A stretch of 64,000 nt of DNA from Chitinophagales bacterium. Its GTDB lineage: Bacteria; Bacteroidota; Bacteroidia; Chitinophagales; Chitinophagaceae. This document shows, one piece after another, positions 50,258 through 59,018 of this stretch; within the stretch, counting starts at the first letter, position 1; each line of letters begins with the position of its first letter. Both the position numbers and the translations under genes were made by a program. A model generated the notes under the pieces. That model was given only the letters and a program-made list of their open reading frames with translations. It made no database searches and was not told where the DNA came from. The stretch spans positions 1-64,000 of the forward strand of contig JAATFP010000070.1 in NCBI GenBank assembly GCA_015655125.1, written 5' to 3'.

Positions 50258-52657
50258 CTATGTCAATGCCAGGTCCAGTACCTGCAACATTGTTTTTACG
50301 TAATGAAATTTGATTCCTTTAATGAACAGCGGGTTTATATCCGCCACATCTTTTTCATTTTGCCAGCACATAATGATTTCTTTGATACCGGAACGTTTGG
50401 CGGCCAATACTTTTTCTTTGATACCGCCAACCGGCAATACCTGCCCGCGTAGCGTGATCTCGCCCGTCATTGCAAGATAAGGCCTGATCTTGCGTTCGCT
50501 GAACGCACTGGCCAGCGCGGTCATCATTGTAATACCTGCACTCGGGCCGTCCTTAGGCGTTGCACCTTCCGGAACGTGGATGTGAACGTTTTTCTTAGCG
50601 AACAGCGTTGGATCCAGTCCGGCTTTTTTTGCATTGGCTTTTAACCAGCTGAATGCAGTACTGGCACTTTCCTTCATTACATTGCCAAGGTTTCCCGTAA
50701 GTGTAAGGTCGCCTTTTCCTTCCGTAAGTTGCGTTTCAATGAATAATATGTCGCCGCCTACGTATGTCCATGCCAGGCCAACTGCCACACCTGGCATATT
50801 GGCCATTTTATATAATTCGTTGCTATAGCGGCTCTTGCCGAGGATCTTCTCCACATCGTTGTTCGTAACTGTTGCTTTCAACTTATCACGCAATACCAGT
50901 TCCTTTGCCTGGTAACGCATGATGCTCGCCAGCTGACGATCAAGTTCCCGGACGCCGCTTTCGCGGGTATAATCTGTGATTGTTTTTTCTATGACGGCAT
51001 CGCTCATCTTGAAGCTGTTTGGCTTCAGGCCATGCATCTCTTTTTGTTTCGGGATAAGGTGACGGCGCGCAATTTCAATCTTTTCCTCCACGGCGTAGCC
51101 GCTTAAGTCAATGATCTCGAGCCTGTCGCGGAGCGCCGGCTGGATGTTGCTGAGATTGTTGGCGGTAGCAATGAACAACACTTTACTAAGATCATATTCC
51201 AGTTCGAGATAGTTATCGTAAAAAGTATTGTTTTGTTCCGGATCCAATACTTCCAATAAGGCCGATGACGGGTCGCCGCGCTGATCGGAGCCAACTTTAT
51301 CGATCTCATCCAGTATCATTACCGGGTTGCTGCTTTTTACCTTGCGGATAGATTGTATGATACGGCCAGGCATCGCGCCGATGTAAGTTTTGCGATGGCC
51401 GCGGATTTCGCTTTCGTCATGCAAGCCACCGAGGCTCACGCGCACGTATTTCCGACTGATAGCGGCAGCGATACTTTTGCCGAGACTCGTTTTACCTATG
51501 CCCGGAGGGCCGATGAAGCAAAGGATCGGGCTCTTCATGTCACCTTTCAGTTTTAATACGGCAAGGTATTCCAAAATACGTTCCTTGATCTTGTTCATGC
51601 CATAATGATCATGATCAAGCACTTTTTTTGCTTTTTTAAGATCGTATGAATCCTGGGTATATTCTTCCCAGGGCAAGTCAAGCATGAGGTCGAGGTGGTT
51701 ATAAACCACAGAATAATCCGGCGTAGAAGGGTGCATGCGCTCGAGCTTTTCAACACCTTTGGTAAACATGTCTTTAGCCGCTTTGCTCCACTTTTTGGCT
51801 TCTGCTTTTTTCTGCATTTCCTTCACTTCGGCCACATTGTCGCCACCCAGCTCGTCCTTGATGGCTTTCATTTGTTGCTGCAGGAAATATTCGCGCTGTT
51901 GTTTATCAAGTTCTGCGCGCGTTTTATTGGTTACTTTATTCTTCAGTTCTGCGTATTGCAGTTCGGTATGCATAAGGTTCATCAACAGTTCGGCCCGTGC
52001 CTTAATATTGCTGATCTCGAGCAATTGCTGCTTTTGCTTGATATCGCTGTTGAGATTGCTGCTTACAAAATGTATGAGGAACGATGGATTCTCAATATTT
52101 TTGAGAATGATGCCTGCTTCACTCGGTAAGTTAGGCGATAGCCCTATGATCTGTGCCGCAAGGTCTTTGATGGAGCCAACAAGCGCGTCAAAATCCTTAT
52201 CGCCTTTTACCGTGTCTTCTTCCAGCACTTTTACCCGGGCCTTGAAGTACGGTTCCTGCACCGTGATTTCCTCTATTTTGAAACGTTTCCTTCCCTGGAT
52301 GATGATGGTGGTTCCACCATCGGGCATTTTGATAAGTTTCACTAATTTTGCTACTGTCCCGATGTTTTCGAGATCGCTGACCGTAGGTTCTTCAATGTTA
52401 CTGTCTTTTTGCGCCACAACGCCTATCACTTTGTCAGCCTTGTAGGCATCGGTTACGGCTTTTATGCTCTTATCGCGGCCCACGGTGATGGGTATCACAA
52501 CGCCGGGAAATAATACAGTATTTCGGAGGGGGAGGAGCGGCAGATCGTCGGGAAGTACCAATTCTTCTGTATTTCCGTCTTCTTTTTCATTCAGTGGAAT
52601 AATGGGCATGAATTCCATTTCATCTTCATTTCCCTGTAAAAAATAATTTTTATCCAT
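50258..52657 (-). CDS. lon: ATP-dependent Lon protease
   Basis: 799 residues. N-terminal substrate-binding LON domain (about 30-240: LPLLPLRNTVLFPGVVIPIT), coiled coil, AAA+ module with Walker A GPPGIGKTSLGKS near 381-393 and Walker B VMILDEIDKVG, and the C-terminal serine protease domain with the Ser-Lys dyad: KDGPSAGITM (Ser about 704) and GIKEKVLAAKRSG (Lys about 747). Degrades misfolded and regulatory proteins. Promoter TACTTTTG on the minus strand at 52684 with an adjacent inverted repeat. Confidence 0.97.
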   Translation of the reverse strand: MDKNYFLQGNEDEMEFMPIIPLNEKEDGNTEELVLPDDLPLLPLRNTVLFPGVVIPITVGRDKSIKAVTDAYKADKVIGVVAQKDSNIEEPTVSDLENIGTVAKLVKLIKMPDGGTTIIIQGRKRFKIEEITVQEPYFKARVKVLEEDTVKGDKDFDALVGSIKDLAAQIIGLSPNLPSEAGIILKNIENPSFLIHFVSSNLNSDIKQKQQLLEISNIKARAELLMNLMHTELQYAELKNKVTNKTRAELDKQQREYFLQQQMKAIKDELGGDNVAEVKEMQKKAEAKKWSKAAKDMFTKGVEKLERMHPSTPDYSVVYNHLDLMLDLPWEEYTQDSYDLKKAKKVLDHDHYGMNKIKERILEYLAVLKLKGDMKSPILCFIGPPGIGKTSLGKSIAAAISRKYVRVSLGGLHDESEIRGHRKTYIGAMPGRIIQSIRKVKSSNPVMILDEIDKVGSDQRGDPSSALLEVLDPEQNNTFYDNYLELEYDLSKVLFIATANNLSNIQPALRDRLEIIDLSGYAVEEKIEIARRHLIPKQKEMHGLKPNSFKMSDAVIEKTITDYTRESGVRELDRQLASIMRYQAKELVLRDKLKATVTNNDVEKILGKSRYSNELYKMANMPGVAVGLAWTYVGGDILFIETQLTEGKGDLTLTGNLGNVMKESASTAFSWLKANAKKAGLDPTLFAKKNVHIHVPEGATPKDGPSAGITMMTALASAFSERKIRPYLAMTGEITLRGQVLPVGGIKEKVLAAKRSGIKEIIMCWQNEKDVADINPLFIKGIKFHYVKTMLQVLDLALT

Positions 52658-52683
52658 TGTTTTTTATTAGTTCGCCAATATGG

Positions 52684-52706
52684 CAAAAGTAACACCTAAT
52701 CGGTGT
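52684..52706 (-). promoter_or_regulatory. lon promoter with inverted repeat
   Basis: Minus-strand -7 box TACTTTTG (complement at 52684-52691), immediately preceded by ACACC-N5-GGTGT (52692-52706). The repeat lies between the -33 and -7 regions, where a repressor would block the polymerase. It is not the CIRCE sequence. Confidence 0.5.
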
Positions 52707-52887
52707 ATTTTTTTGCGGAAGTAGAATAGGACAACTATGGTGCCATTCAATCCGGTATCGGTGATGTTTATCGAAGCGAAGGTTTTATCACTGATTTCTT
52801 TTTCGCCTGCGGCGAAGTAGATTAAATGGATTGGACAGATTTGATTTTGCTGCGCAAAATGACTGACCCGGAGATTGAATCGGAATT

Positions 52888-52974
52888 TGTCTGAATCAGG
52901 ATTGGGGGATTAGCAGAATTTCAGATTTTTTTGCGTTGCAAATCTTTCTAGTCTTTAAACCTGATTCAGACAAG
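52888..52974. repeat. Intergenic inverted repeat with 14-bp perfect arms
   Basis: TTGTCTGAATCAGG at 52888-52901 is exactly complementary to 52961-52974; an inner AGATTT/AAATCT pair is nested. Resembles the TCTGAATCAGGATT elements that are dispersed in many Bacteroidota genomes. The 460-nt space between lon and the CCA gene consists of this element, the lon promoter and copy B below; no gene is seen. Confidence 0.75.
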
Positions 52975-53024
52975 ATCGTCGCAGGCGAACAATTGCGAAG
53001 TAATCCAACCTGGGTAACCCATCA

Positions 53025-53081
53025 ATCCGCCGCTTCGGCGGATGACAGAAATCTGTGATCCCATTTCTCGCTCCGATAAAA
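53025..53081. repeat. Intergenic hairpin element, copy B
   Basis: 8-bp hairpin ATCCGCCG-CTT-CGGCGGAT followed by GACAGAAATCTGTGATCCC, itself a small palindrome, and CATTTCTCGCTCCGATAAAA. Similar to 48841-48893 (copy A). It ends 37 nt before the CCA-gene start. Confidence 0.65.
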
Positions 53082-53117
53082 ATCCAAAATTCATAATTGA
53101 TATTTATCTTGCGGCCG

Positions 53118-54539
53118 ATGGATATCAACATTAACAGCCAGGAATCCGCATTATTCAACCTGATCGCTTCAGTCGCCGCAGGGTTGGGGGTGGAATGCTA
53201 TGTGGTGGGTGGTTTTGTGCGTGACAAAATATTGGGGCGTGCAACAAAGGACATCGATGTTGTATGCGTAGGTGACGGGATCGCACTGGCGCAAGCTGTG
53301 TCTGCAAAATTACCCGGGGCGCCTGTAGTGAATTTCTTCAAAACCTACGGTACTGCGCAGATAAAGCTCGATTGGGTGGAAATTGAATTTGTGGGTGCAA
53401 GGAAAGAAAGTTATCGCCACAACAGTCGCAACCCCGAGGTAGAGCCGGGTACATTGGAAGACGATCAGGATCGCCGCGACTTTACTATTAATGCCATGGC
53501 CATAAGTCTTAATGAAGATTCTTATGGCAAACTGGTGGATCCGTTTGATGGGACGGGAGATCTTGAAAGACAGCTCATCAAAACGCCGCTGGAGCCCGTC
53601 AAGACCTTTAGCGATGATCCATTAAGGATGATGCGTGCGATCCGTTTTGCTTCCCAACTCGGTTTTTCCATAGAACCGGAGACGCTGGAGTCGATCGCAC
53701 ACAACAAGGAGCGCATCCGGATCATAACAAAAGAGCGTATCTCGGAGGAACTGAACAAGATCCTGTTGAGCAAAAAGCCTTCAATCGGTTTGGACCTGCT
53801 TTATAAAACAGGGCTGCTGCATATCATTTTTCCGCAGATGGTGGCACTTGCCGGAGCAGAATATATTGACGGGCACGGGCATAAGGATAATTTTTATCAC
53901 ACATTACAGGTGGTGGACAATATTTCGCGAACCACTGATGACCTTTGGCTGCGATGGGCGGCAGTGTTACACGATATAGCGAAGCCCGCAACAAAAAAAT
54001 TCGAGGAAGGGCATGGATGGACCTTTCACGGTCACGAAGTGGTGGGTGGCAGGATGGTACCCAGGATATTTGCCCAATTGAAATTGCCGCAAAATGAAAA
54101 GATGTTGTTTGTCCGAAAGATGGTGGAACTGCATTTGCGCCCGATCAGCCTGAGCAAAGAAGATATAACGGATTCGGCCATCCGGCGCCTGTTATTTGAT
54201 GCCGGTGATGATATCGATTCACTGATGTTGTTGTGCGAAGCGGATATTACTTCCAAAAACAAGCAAAAGGTAAAACGTTTCCTGGATAATTTTGAGATGG
54301 TGCGTCGCCGCTGTGCGGAAGTGGAGGAAAGCGATCATATCCGCAACTGGCAGCCGCCGATCACGGGAGAGATCATCATGAAGGAATTCAATTTGCAACC
54401 GTCAAAGCAGGTAGGTATTATCAAGGATGCGATCCGTAATGCAATACTGGATGGTGAAATACCGAACGAATATCAGGCAGCGTTCGGGTTTATGATCGAT
54501 AAGGGTACAGAGTTGGGGTTAAATTCAATGAATAACTAA
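53118..54539 (+). CDS. cca: CCA-adding tRNA nucleotidyltransferase / HD domain protein
   Basis: 473 residues from the ATG at 53118 (seven open residues upstream are not conserved-looking). CYVVGGFVRDKILGR and KDIDVVCVGD form the class II nucleotidyltransferase head with the two catalytic Asp; RDFTINAMA follows; the middle has the RNA-binding region, and an HD domain (AVLHDIAKPATKK, HEVVGG) lies in the C-terminal half. It adds or repairs the tRNA 3' CCA, which the tRNA-Lys gene in this window does not encode. Confidence 0.92.
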   Translation: MDININSQESALFNLIASVAAGLGVECYVVGGFVRDKILGRATKDIDVVCVGDGIALAQAVSAKLPGAPVVNFFKTYGTAQIKLDWVEIEFVGARKESYRHNSRNPEVEPGTLEDDQDRRDFTINAMAISLNEDSYGKLVDPFDGTGDLERQLIKTPLEPVKTFSDDPLRMMRAIRFASQLGFSIEPETLESIAHNKERIRIITKERISEELNKILLSKKPSIGLDLLYKTGLLHIIFPQMVALAGAEYIDGHGHKDNFYHTLQVVDNISRTTDDLWLRWAAVLHDIAKPATKKFEEGHGWTFHGHEVVGGRMVPRIFAQLKLPQNEKMLFVRKMVELHLRPISLSKEDITDSAIRRLLFDAGDDIDSLMLLCEADITSKNKQKVKRFLDNFEMVRRRCAEVEESDHIRNWQPPITGEIIMKEFNLQPSKQVGIIKDAIRNAILDGEIPNEYQAAFGFMIDKGTELGLNSMNN

Positions 54540-54628
54540 CAATTAATAATTCTTTTGGTGGTGACCATGTTTACGGGTCAATATGTAAAGAATTATAATT
54601 ATTAATTATTAGTTATTAACTATTTTTG
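54532..54628 (+). promoter_or_regulatory. Inverted repeat and -7 box before the pRiA4b-like gene
   Basis: AATAACTAACAATTAATAATTC at the end of the CCA gene pairs imperfectly with 54589-54620 (AATTATTAGTTATTAAC). Directly after it TATTTTTG (54621-54628) matches TAnnTTTG; its last base is 5 nt before the ATG. Confidence 0.45.
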
Positions 54629-54632
54629 TTTC

Positions 54633-55214
54633 ATGGCAATTTTACGATTCAGAACATATTGGGAAGAAGATGAAAGTGTTTATCGTGATGTGGCGATCCG
54701 TCACATGCAAACTTTTGCGGACCTGCATCTGGCGATATTAAAAAGCTTCGAGTTTGATAATAAACATAAGGCCACTTTTTACCGGAGCAACGATGCCTGG
54801 CAGCGGGGCCGGGAAATATCGCTTGAAAAATACGAAAAGGAATACAGGGTAGAGCCGCTGATCATGGGCGAAGTGGCAATTGGAACAGAGATAAAAGATC
54901 CCAACCAGAAATTTATTTACGAATACGATTTTAATAAGAACTGGCACTTCATGGTGGAACTTATCCAGGTGGATAAGGATGAAAATCCAAAATTCGAGTA
55001 TCCTGTTTGTGTTCGCATCGAAGGACTGGCGCCTTCACAATACGGAACCAAAGGGTTAGTAGATAAAAGATTGGCTGAAATGGAAGAGAAATATGATCTT
55101 CAACCCGATGCAATGCGTGAAGGCTTTGGAAGCGAAGGCGATGAAGAAGCCGGAAGCGAAGAAGCGGATGAAAGCACCGAAGAGGATCCCCAGGAAGGGA
55201 ACGACGGATTTTAA
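54633..55214 (+). CDS. Plasmid pRiA4b ORF-3-like domain protein with acidic tail
   Basis: 193 residues. The first 150 match the pRiA4b ORF-3/IS1096 TnpR-like family: LRFRTYWEEDESVYRDVAIR, TFADLHLAILKSFEFDNKHK, then FIYEYDFNKNWHFMVELIQV with the DxxxxWxHxVxxE-like core. The last 40 residues are a Glu/Asp/Gly/Ser-rich disordered tail. Despite the name, no transposon is nearby; such genes are stable chromosomal genes in Bacteroidota. Function unknown. Possibly leaderless. Confidence 0.82.
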   Translation: MAILRFRTYWEEDESVYRDVAIRHMQTFADLHLAILKSFEFDNKHKATFYRSNDAWQRGREISLEKYEKEYRVEPLIMGEVAIGTEIKDPNQKFIYEYDFNKNWHFMVELIQVDKDENPKFEYPVCVRIEGLAPSQYGTKGLVDKRLAEMEEKYDLQPDAMREGFGSEGDEEAGSEEADESTEEDPQEGNDGF

Positions 55215-55278
55215 TAATGAATGATTGTTTAATGAATAATGTGTTGTGCCACCGTCACTTAAACCTTATTCTGCAAGC

Positions 55279-55359
55279 GGTCTTCGACAAGCTCAGACTG
55301 ACAGCTTCCTGTCAGGTTAAGCTCAGATCATATCCTGTCATGTTGAGCTTGTGGAAACA
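55279..55359. repeat. Dispersed palindromic element, long copy
   Basis: Opposite in direction to 4471-4524. The 23 nt GTCTTCGACAAG-CTCAGACTGAC are identical to the complement of the first copy, and the other arm (CTGTCATGTTGAGCTTG-GGAAACA) differs by one base. This copy has about 30 nt more in the centre. Flanks on both sides are also related. The rest of 55215-55493 has no gene. Confidence 0.75.
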
Positions 55360-55493
55360 TAGCAGAACACAGATAACACCAACGCATTAATGAATAATAT
55401 TTCTTATCTCGATATTTGAAATAATGGTTGTAAACGGAAACTACGGTTCCGCGAGCCGGGAAAACTATCAATTGTCCATTGTAAAATCATCCA

Positions 55494-56405
55494 TTGCAAA
55501 AGACCGTTATCATCATCGCCGGCCCTACCGCTTCAGGAAAAACCTCGCTGGCAATTTCCATCGCACAGCATTTTTCAACGGCTATCATTTCTGCCGACAG
55601 CCGGCAATGTTACCGCGAACTTAATATAGGCGTTGCTGCACCTTCGCCGGATGAACTGGCAACCGCCCCACATTATTTTATAGCTTCTCATTCTGTCAAA
55701 GACAGTATTTCCGCAGCTGATTTTGAAAAGTATGCGCTTGAAAAAACGCAGTTGCTTTTTGAAAAAAACGACGTGTTGGTGATGGCTGGTGGCACAGGTC
55801 TTTACATCAAAGCTTTTTGTGAAGGGCTGGATGTAATTCCTGTCGTGGATGAAAATATCCGCGAAGATATCATCCGGCAATATGAAGAAAAAGGGATGAA
55901 TTGGTTAACGGGTGCTGTTCGCGAAGCCGACCCGGACTTTCTTTCTTCAGGTGAAGCCGCTAATCCCAATCGCCTGATGCGCGCACTGGAAGTAAAATTA
56001 TTTACCGGTAAAGCCATCTCATCCTTTCGTACCGGAATTAAAAAAATACGGGATTTTAATATAGTAAAATACGGGTTGGAAATTCCGCGGCAACAATTGA
56101 ATGAGCGCATCAACCGACGCGTTGACCAGATGATTGATGCGGGACTGGAACAGGAAGTTCGTTCACTCGAACCATATCAGCAATTGAATGCCTTGCAGAC
56201 AGTGGGTTACAAAGAATTCTTCGATTATTTCAACGGGAAGATATCAAAAGAAAAAGCGATCGACCTTATTAAACAACATACACGTCAATATGCAAAAAGG
56301 CAGATGACGTGGTTCAAAAGAGACGCTGATATCAATTGGGTGAACGGGCTCGATCAAAGCGCGGCACTTGGAGAAATTATGAAATCTGTTACCGCAGAGA
56401 AATGA
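55494..56405 (+). CDS. miaA: tRNA dimethylallyltransferase
   Basis: 303 residues starting at TTG. P-loop GPTASGKT at residues 10-17, the DSRQCYRELNIG substrate motif, GGTGLYIKAF, and near the end TRQYAKRQMTWFKRD, all features of MiaA. It prenylates A37 of tRNAs that read UNN codons. Reiterated words (CAATTGTCCATTG, CATCCATTG) run up to the start codon. Confidence 0.95.
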   Translation: MQKTVIIIAGPTASGKTSLAISIAQHFSTAIISADSRQCYRELNIGVAAPSPDELATAPHYFIASHSVKDSISAADFEKYALEKTQLLFEKNDVLVMAGGTGLYIKAFCEGLDVIPVVDENIREDIIRQYEEKGMNWLTGAVREADPDFLSSGEAANPNRLMRALEVKLFTGKAISSFRTGIKKIRDFNIVKYGLEIPRQQLNERINRRVDQMIDAGLEQEVRSLEPYQQLNALQTVGYKEFFDYFNGKISKEKAIDLIKQHTRQYAKRQMTWFKRDADINWVNGLDQSAALGEIMKSVTAEK

Positions 56406-56479
56406 GTTTGAAGGGTTTTTGAAGAGAATAAATAACAAGTCTCCGCGCGAATTCCTTTACTCTGTTCCCGGCGCAAAAA

Positions 56480-58033
56480 CTAGAATTTCCAGCCAACGGT
56501 TGCCACTATGTTTCCTTGCTTTTGGTCCAATTCCGCATACGTGTTTGGCCGGCCAGACAAACGATAGGGGAAATTCGCATCTTTGGTCATATTATACACG
56601 TAAGTAAGATCTACAAAAAATCCATTGTTGCGATAACCCAAACCGCCGCTTAGCAAAGTGCGGCTGGCTTTCCATGGCGCATCTTTATAAGGGTCGCCAT
56701 AATAAGCAAATCCCAGTCGCGTCATTATAGTGTTGAATTTCAATTCGCCGCCTACACGAAAGTTAAAAGTGCCTTTGTAGCTTTCTTTAACGACGTCATT
56801 CAACTGGTGGGTATAATCTTTATCGCGTTGCGAAGCATCTTCATTGTCATTTGTAAAACGACTCCCTTTGTGATTTACATATTCCACATCGGCAGTGATG
56901 AATGCGCGCTGCCGCTTTATATCTTCCGTTTCACGAAAAACATAGGAACCGCTCAGGATCGCTTTCCATGGCGACATCTGGATGTATTTATTCTGGCCAG
57001 GTTCGTTGTTAGTGAAATCATTTGAACCTATCTCGAAAGATTCAGCTGCGCCGGATGGCGTTTCGAGGTTCGTTTTCAGATTCGTTGTTCTCTCGTCGGT
57101 GAGCAACAGGAAGGAGGGCGTATGTATCGCCAGCCCGATCCTGATATATTCTTTCGGCCTGTAAATGGCACCCAGCTTGAGGTTCACGCCAATGCCCTTT
57201 GTTGAATAATTATCATTGTAAGTAAAAGATTTAAAGCCATTCGTCGTGTTGGATGAGGTGTCGCTTTCTGTAAACGTGGTGTTGCTTTCGTAGTCAATGA
57301 TCGGAACGCCTAGGGTTGCGCCGAGCAACCATTTTTTGTTATCATTGGTTGCTGCGCCGAAAGCGAGTTCGTACATACCGCCACGCGTTTTGCGAAGATA
57401 TTCCTGTTGCACAGCCTGGCCGGCATCCAGGATATTTTCCGGCGCACCGCGAACGAGCAGTTGGTTACCGATCGTAGCCGTATCGATCAGGTAGGTGTAT
57501 AAAGCCGGGGCGGCAGTGTAGGGCAGCGGTGAATTCACATTCAGCACGCCATCTATGCTGATACCGCTGGCTGCAAACTCTTCGGCAAATTGTTCGCTGA
57601 AAGAACTTTGGTTGTTCAAACCTTTGTAATGCACAATATTGTTGAGGTTGGCAGTTTGTGTAATGGCTAAACTGATCGCAACGCTGTTACCCCTGGTGCT
57701 TCCGTTGGTACTTCCAAACACGATTCCGGAAGTTCCAAACGCAAGGCTGTTGCGTTTATCAGAAAAAGGAGATTCACGGAAATTTGCTTTATTATTATTC
57801 AGAGAAAAAGACGGCGTTACCACCACTTCCTGAGTTTTATAAAATCCAAGTCCGGCAGGATTTACAAATGTTGCGCTGATATCGCCGCCCAGCGAACCCA
57901 TTGCACCACCGATAGCCAGGCTCCTTGCAGAACCATTCTGCGGATACCAGCTGAACTTCAGGGCGTCTTCGGGTACCTGGGCAATTGCCCGGCCCGACAC
58001 GAATATGCAAACGATTAGCAGATATTTTTTCAT
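56480..58033 (-). CDS. OmpP1/FadL/TodX-family outer-membrane transporter
   Basis: 517 residues. Signal peptide KKYLLIVCIFVSGRAIA, an N-terminal hatch (DALKFSWYPQNGSARSLAIG, GGAMGSLGGDISATFVNPAG) typical of FadL homologues, then a 14-strand barrel ending in NIVATVGWKF with terminal Phe. It should admit hydrophobic molecules such as long-chain fatty acids through the outer membrane. The lipoprotein gene lies 58 nt upstream. Confidence 0.9.
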   Translation of the reverse strand: MKKYLLIVCIFVSGRAIAQVPEDALKFSWYPQNGSARSLAIGGAMGSLGGDISATFVNPAGLGFYKTQEVVVTPSFSLNNNKANFRESPFSDKRNSLAFGTSGIVFGSTNGSTRGNSVAISLAITQTANLNNIVHYKGLNNQSSFSEQFAEEFAASGISIDGVLNVNSPLPYTAAPALYTYLIDTATIGNQLLVRGAPENILDAGQAVQQEYLRKTRGGMYELAFGAATNDNKKWLLGATLGVPIIDYESNTTFTESDTSSNTTNGFKSFTYNDNYSTKGIGVNLKLGAIYRPKEYIRIGLAIHTPSFLLLTDERTTNLKTNLETPSGAAESFEIGSNDFTNNEPGQNKYIQMSPWKAILSGSYVFRETEDIKRQRAFITADVEYVNHKGSRFTNDNEDASQRDKDYTHQLNDVVKESYKGTFNFRVGGELKFNTIMTRLGFAYYGDPYKDAPWKASRTLLSGGLGYRNNGFFVDLTYVYNMTKDANFPYRLSGRPNTYAELDQKQGNIVATVGWKF

Positions 58034-58091
58034 ACAAGAATTTTATTGCCCTAAAAAAGGCATGGGGAATAATGGTTACCGGGTGTTTTGT

Positions 58092-58733
58092 CTATTGTCC
58101 GCGTGCGGGCCTTGATACGCTTCCTGAACTACTGCTGCCAGAAGAAGAATTATTGCTGCTGCTGGAAGGTGTCGGAGAATACGTTCTGTTATTATCGGAA
58201 CTGTTGCTACGCGTATTGTCAGGAGTGTAGTCGTATCGCCGCGTATTTCTGCTGTTGCTGTTATTGTAGTTGCGATAAGGAGTGATATTATAGGTTGCTC
58301 CCGTTTTTTGATTGGCCACGATCGTTTGTGTATTGGTATAACTGTTAAGATTCGTCATACGCGGAGTAGTATTTTTCGGATTGACGATTGCCACATCTTT
58401 GATATAAACGGGACATGGATAATAGAAAGGATTGTAGTAATATCCATAGCTATAACCGTATTGATACGGACTGTAATAATAATTATAGTCGTAATCCACA
58501 TCAAGGTTGCGCCAGCGGCGATCGTATGCCGACATCCGTATCTGCCGATCTTCGTAATCATACCTTCTCACGTAATCCTGGTCCTGGTATTTGGTTACTT
58601 TCACAACAGCTTCTTCCACGGGACGCGTAGGCGAATAATATACATCATCCGGCGTTTGCCCGCTTTGATAGATCGTACCACAACTCGTGATTGCGGCGGC
58701 GGAGAAAGCAATAAGTAGAATTTTAATTTTCAT
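58092..58733 (-). CDS. Tyr/Asn/Ser-rich lipoprotein, 213 aa
   Basis: Start ATG at 58733: MKIKILLIAFSAAAITSCG, with the lipobox TSC-G; the 29 open residues upstream are rejected. Residues about 75-110 are Tyr-rich (NYYYSPYQYGYSYGYYYNPF) and the end is Asn/Ser/Arg-rich low complexity. It is a probable outer-membrane lipoprotein without known domain. Operon with the OmpP1-like gene (58 nt) is likely. Confidence 0.75.
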   Translation of the reverse strand: MKIKILLIAFSAAAITSCGTIYQSGQTPDDVYYSPTRPVEEAVVKVTKYQDQDYVRRYDYEDRQIRMSAYDRRWRNLDVDYDYNYYYSPYQYGYSYGYYYNPFYYPCPVYIKDVAIVNPKNTTPRMTNLNSYTNTQTIVANQKTGATYNITPYRNYNNSNSRNTRRYDYTPDNTRSNSSDNNRTYSPTPSSSSNNSSSGSSSSGSVSRPARGQ

Positions 58734-58985
58734 GGCGAATGCATTTGAATTAGAGTATAAAGTTAACCTTTTTAAAGAACAATCGGTACAGCGAAGTTCA
58801 GCTACAAGACGTTTGTACACAATGTTTTGCTGTTAAAGATGTATTAAAGAAAAGGCGAATACTTTTGAATTTTTTTAGAAAGAAAGCACGTTAAAGATTC
58901 AAGGTTCAAAGTTTATCCGGGTATCGGTCATACTTTATAAATCACACATCATACATTCATGGATCATAACATCATAGATTAATAC

Positions 58986-58993
58986 TATTTTTG
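58986..58993 (+). promoter_or_regulatory. -7 promoter box for proS
   Basis: TATTTTTG matches TAnnTTTG, 26 nt before the ATG at 59019. The 70 nt before it are made of reiterated words (CACACATCATACATTCATGG, CATAACATCATAG). Confidence 0.5.
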
Positions 58994-59018
58994 TGCCTCT
59001 AAAAAAATAACGAATTCA

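Noticed and set aside
51735..52445. 236-codon plus-strand frame
   Set aside because: It is the Ser-rich shadow of lon on the opposite strand.
54633..55214. Transposon or plasmid origin because of the pRiA4b ORF-3 domain name
   Set aside because: No terminal repeats, transposase or composition change nearby; such genes are ordinary chromosomal genes in this phylum.
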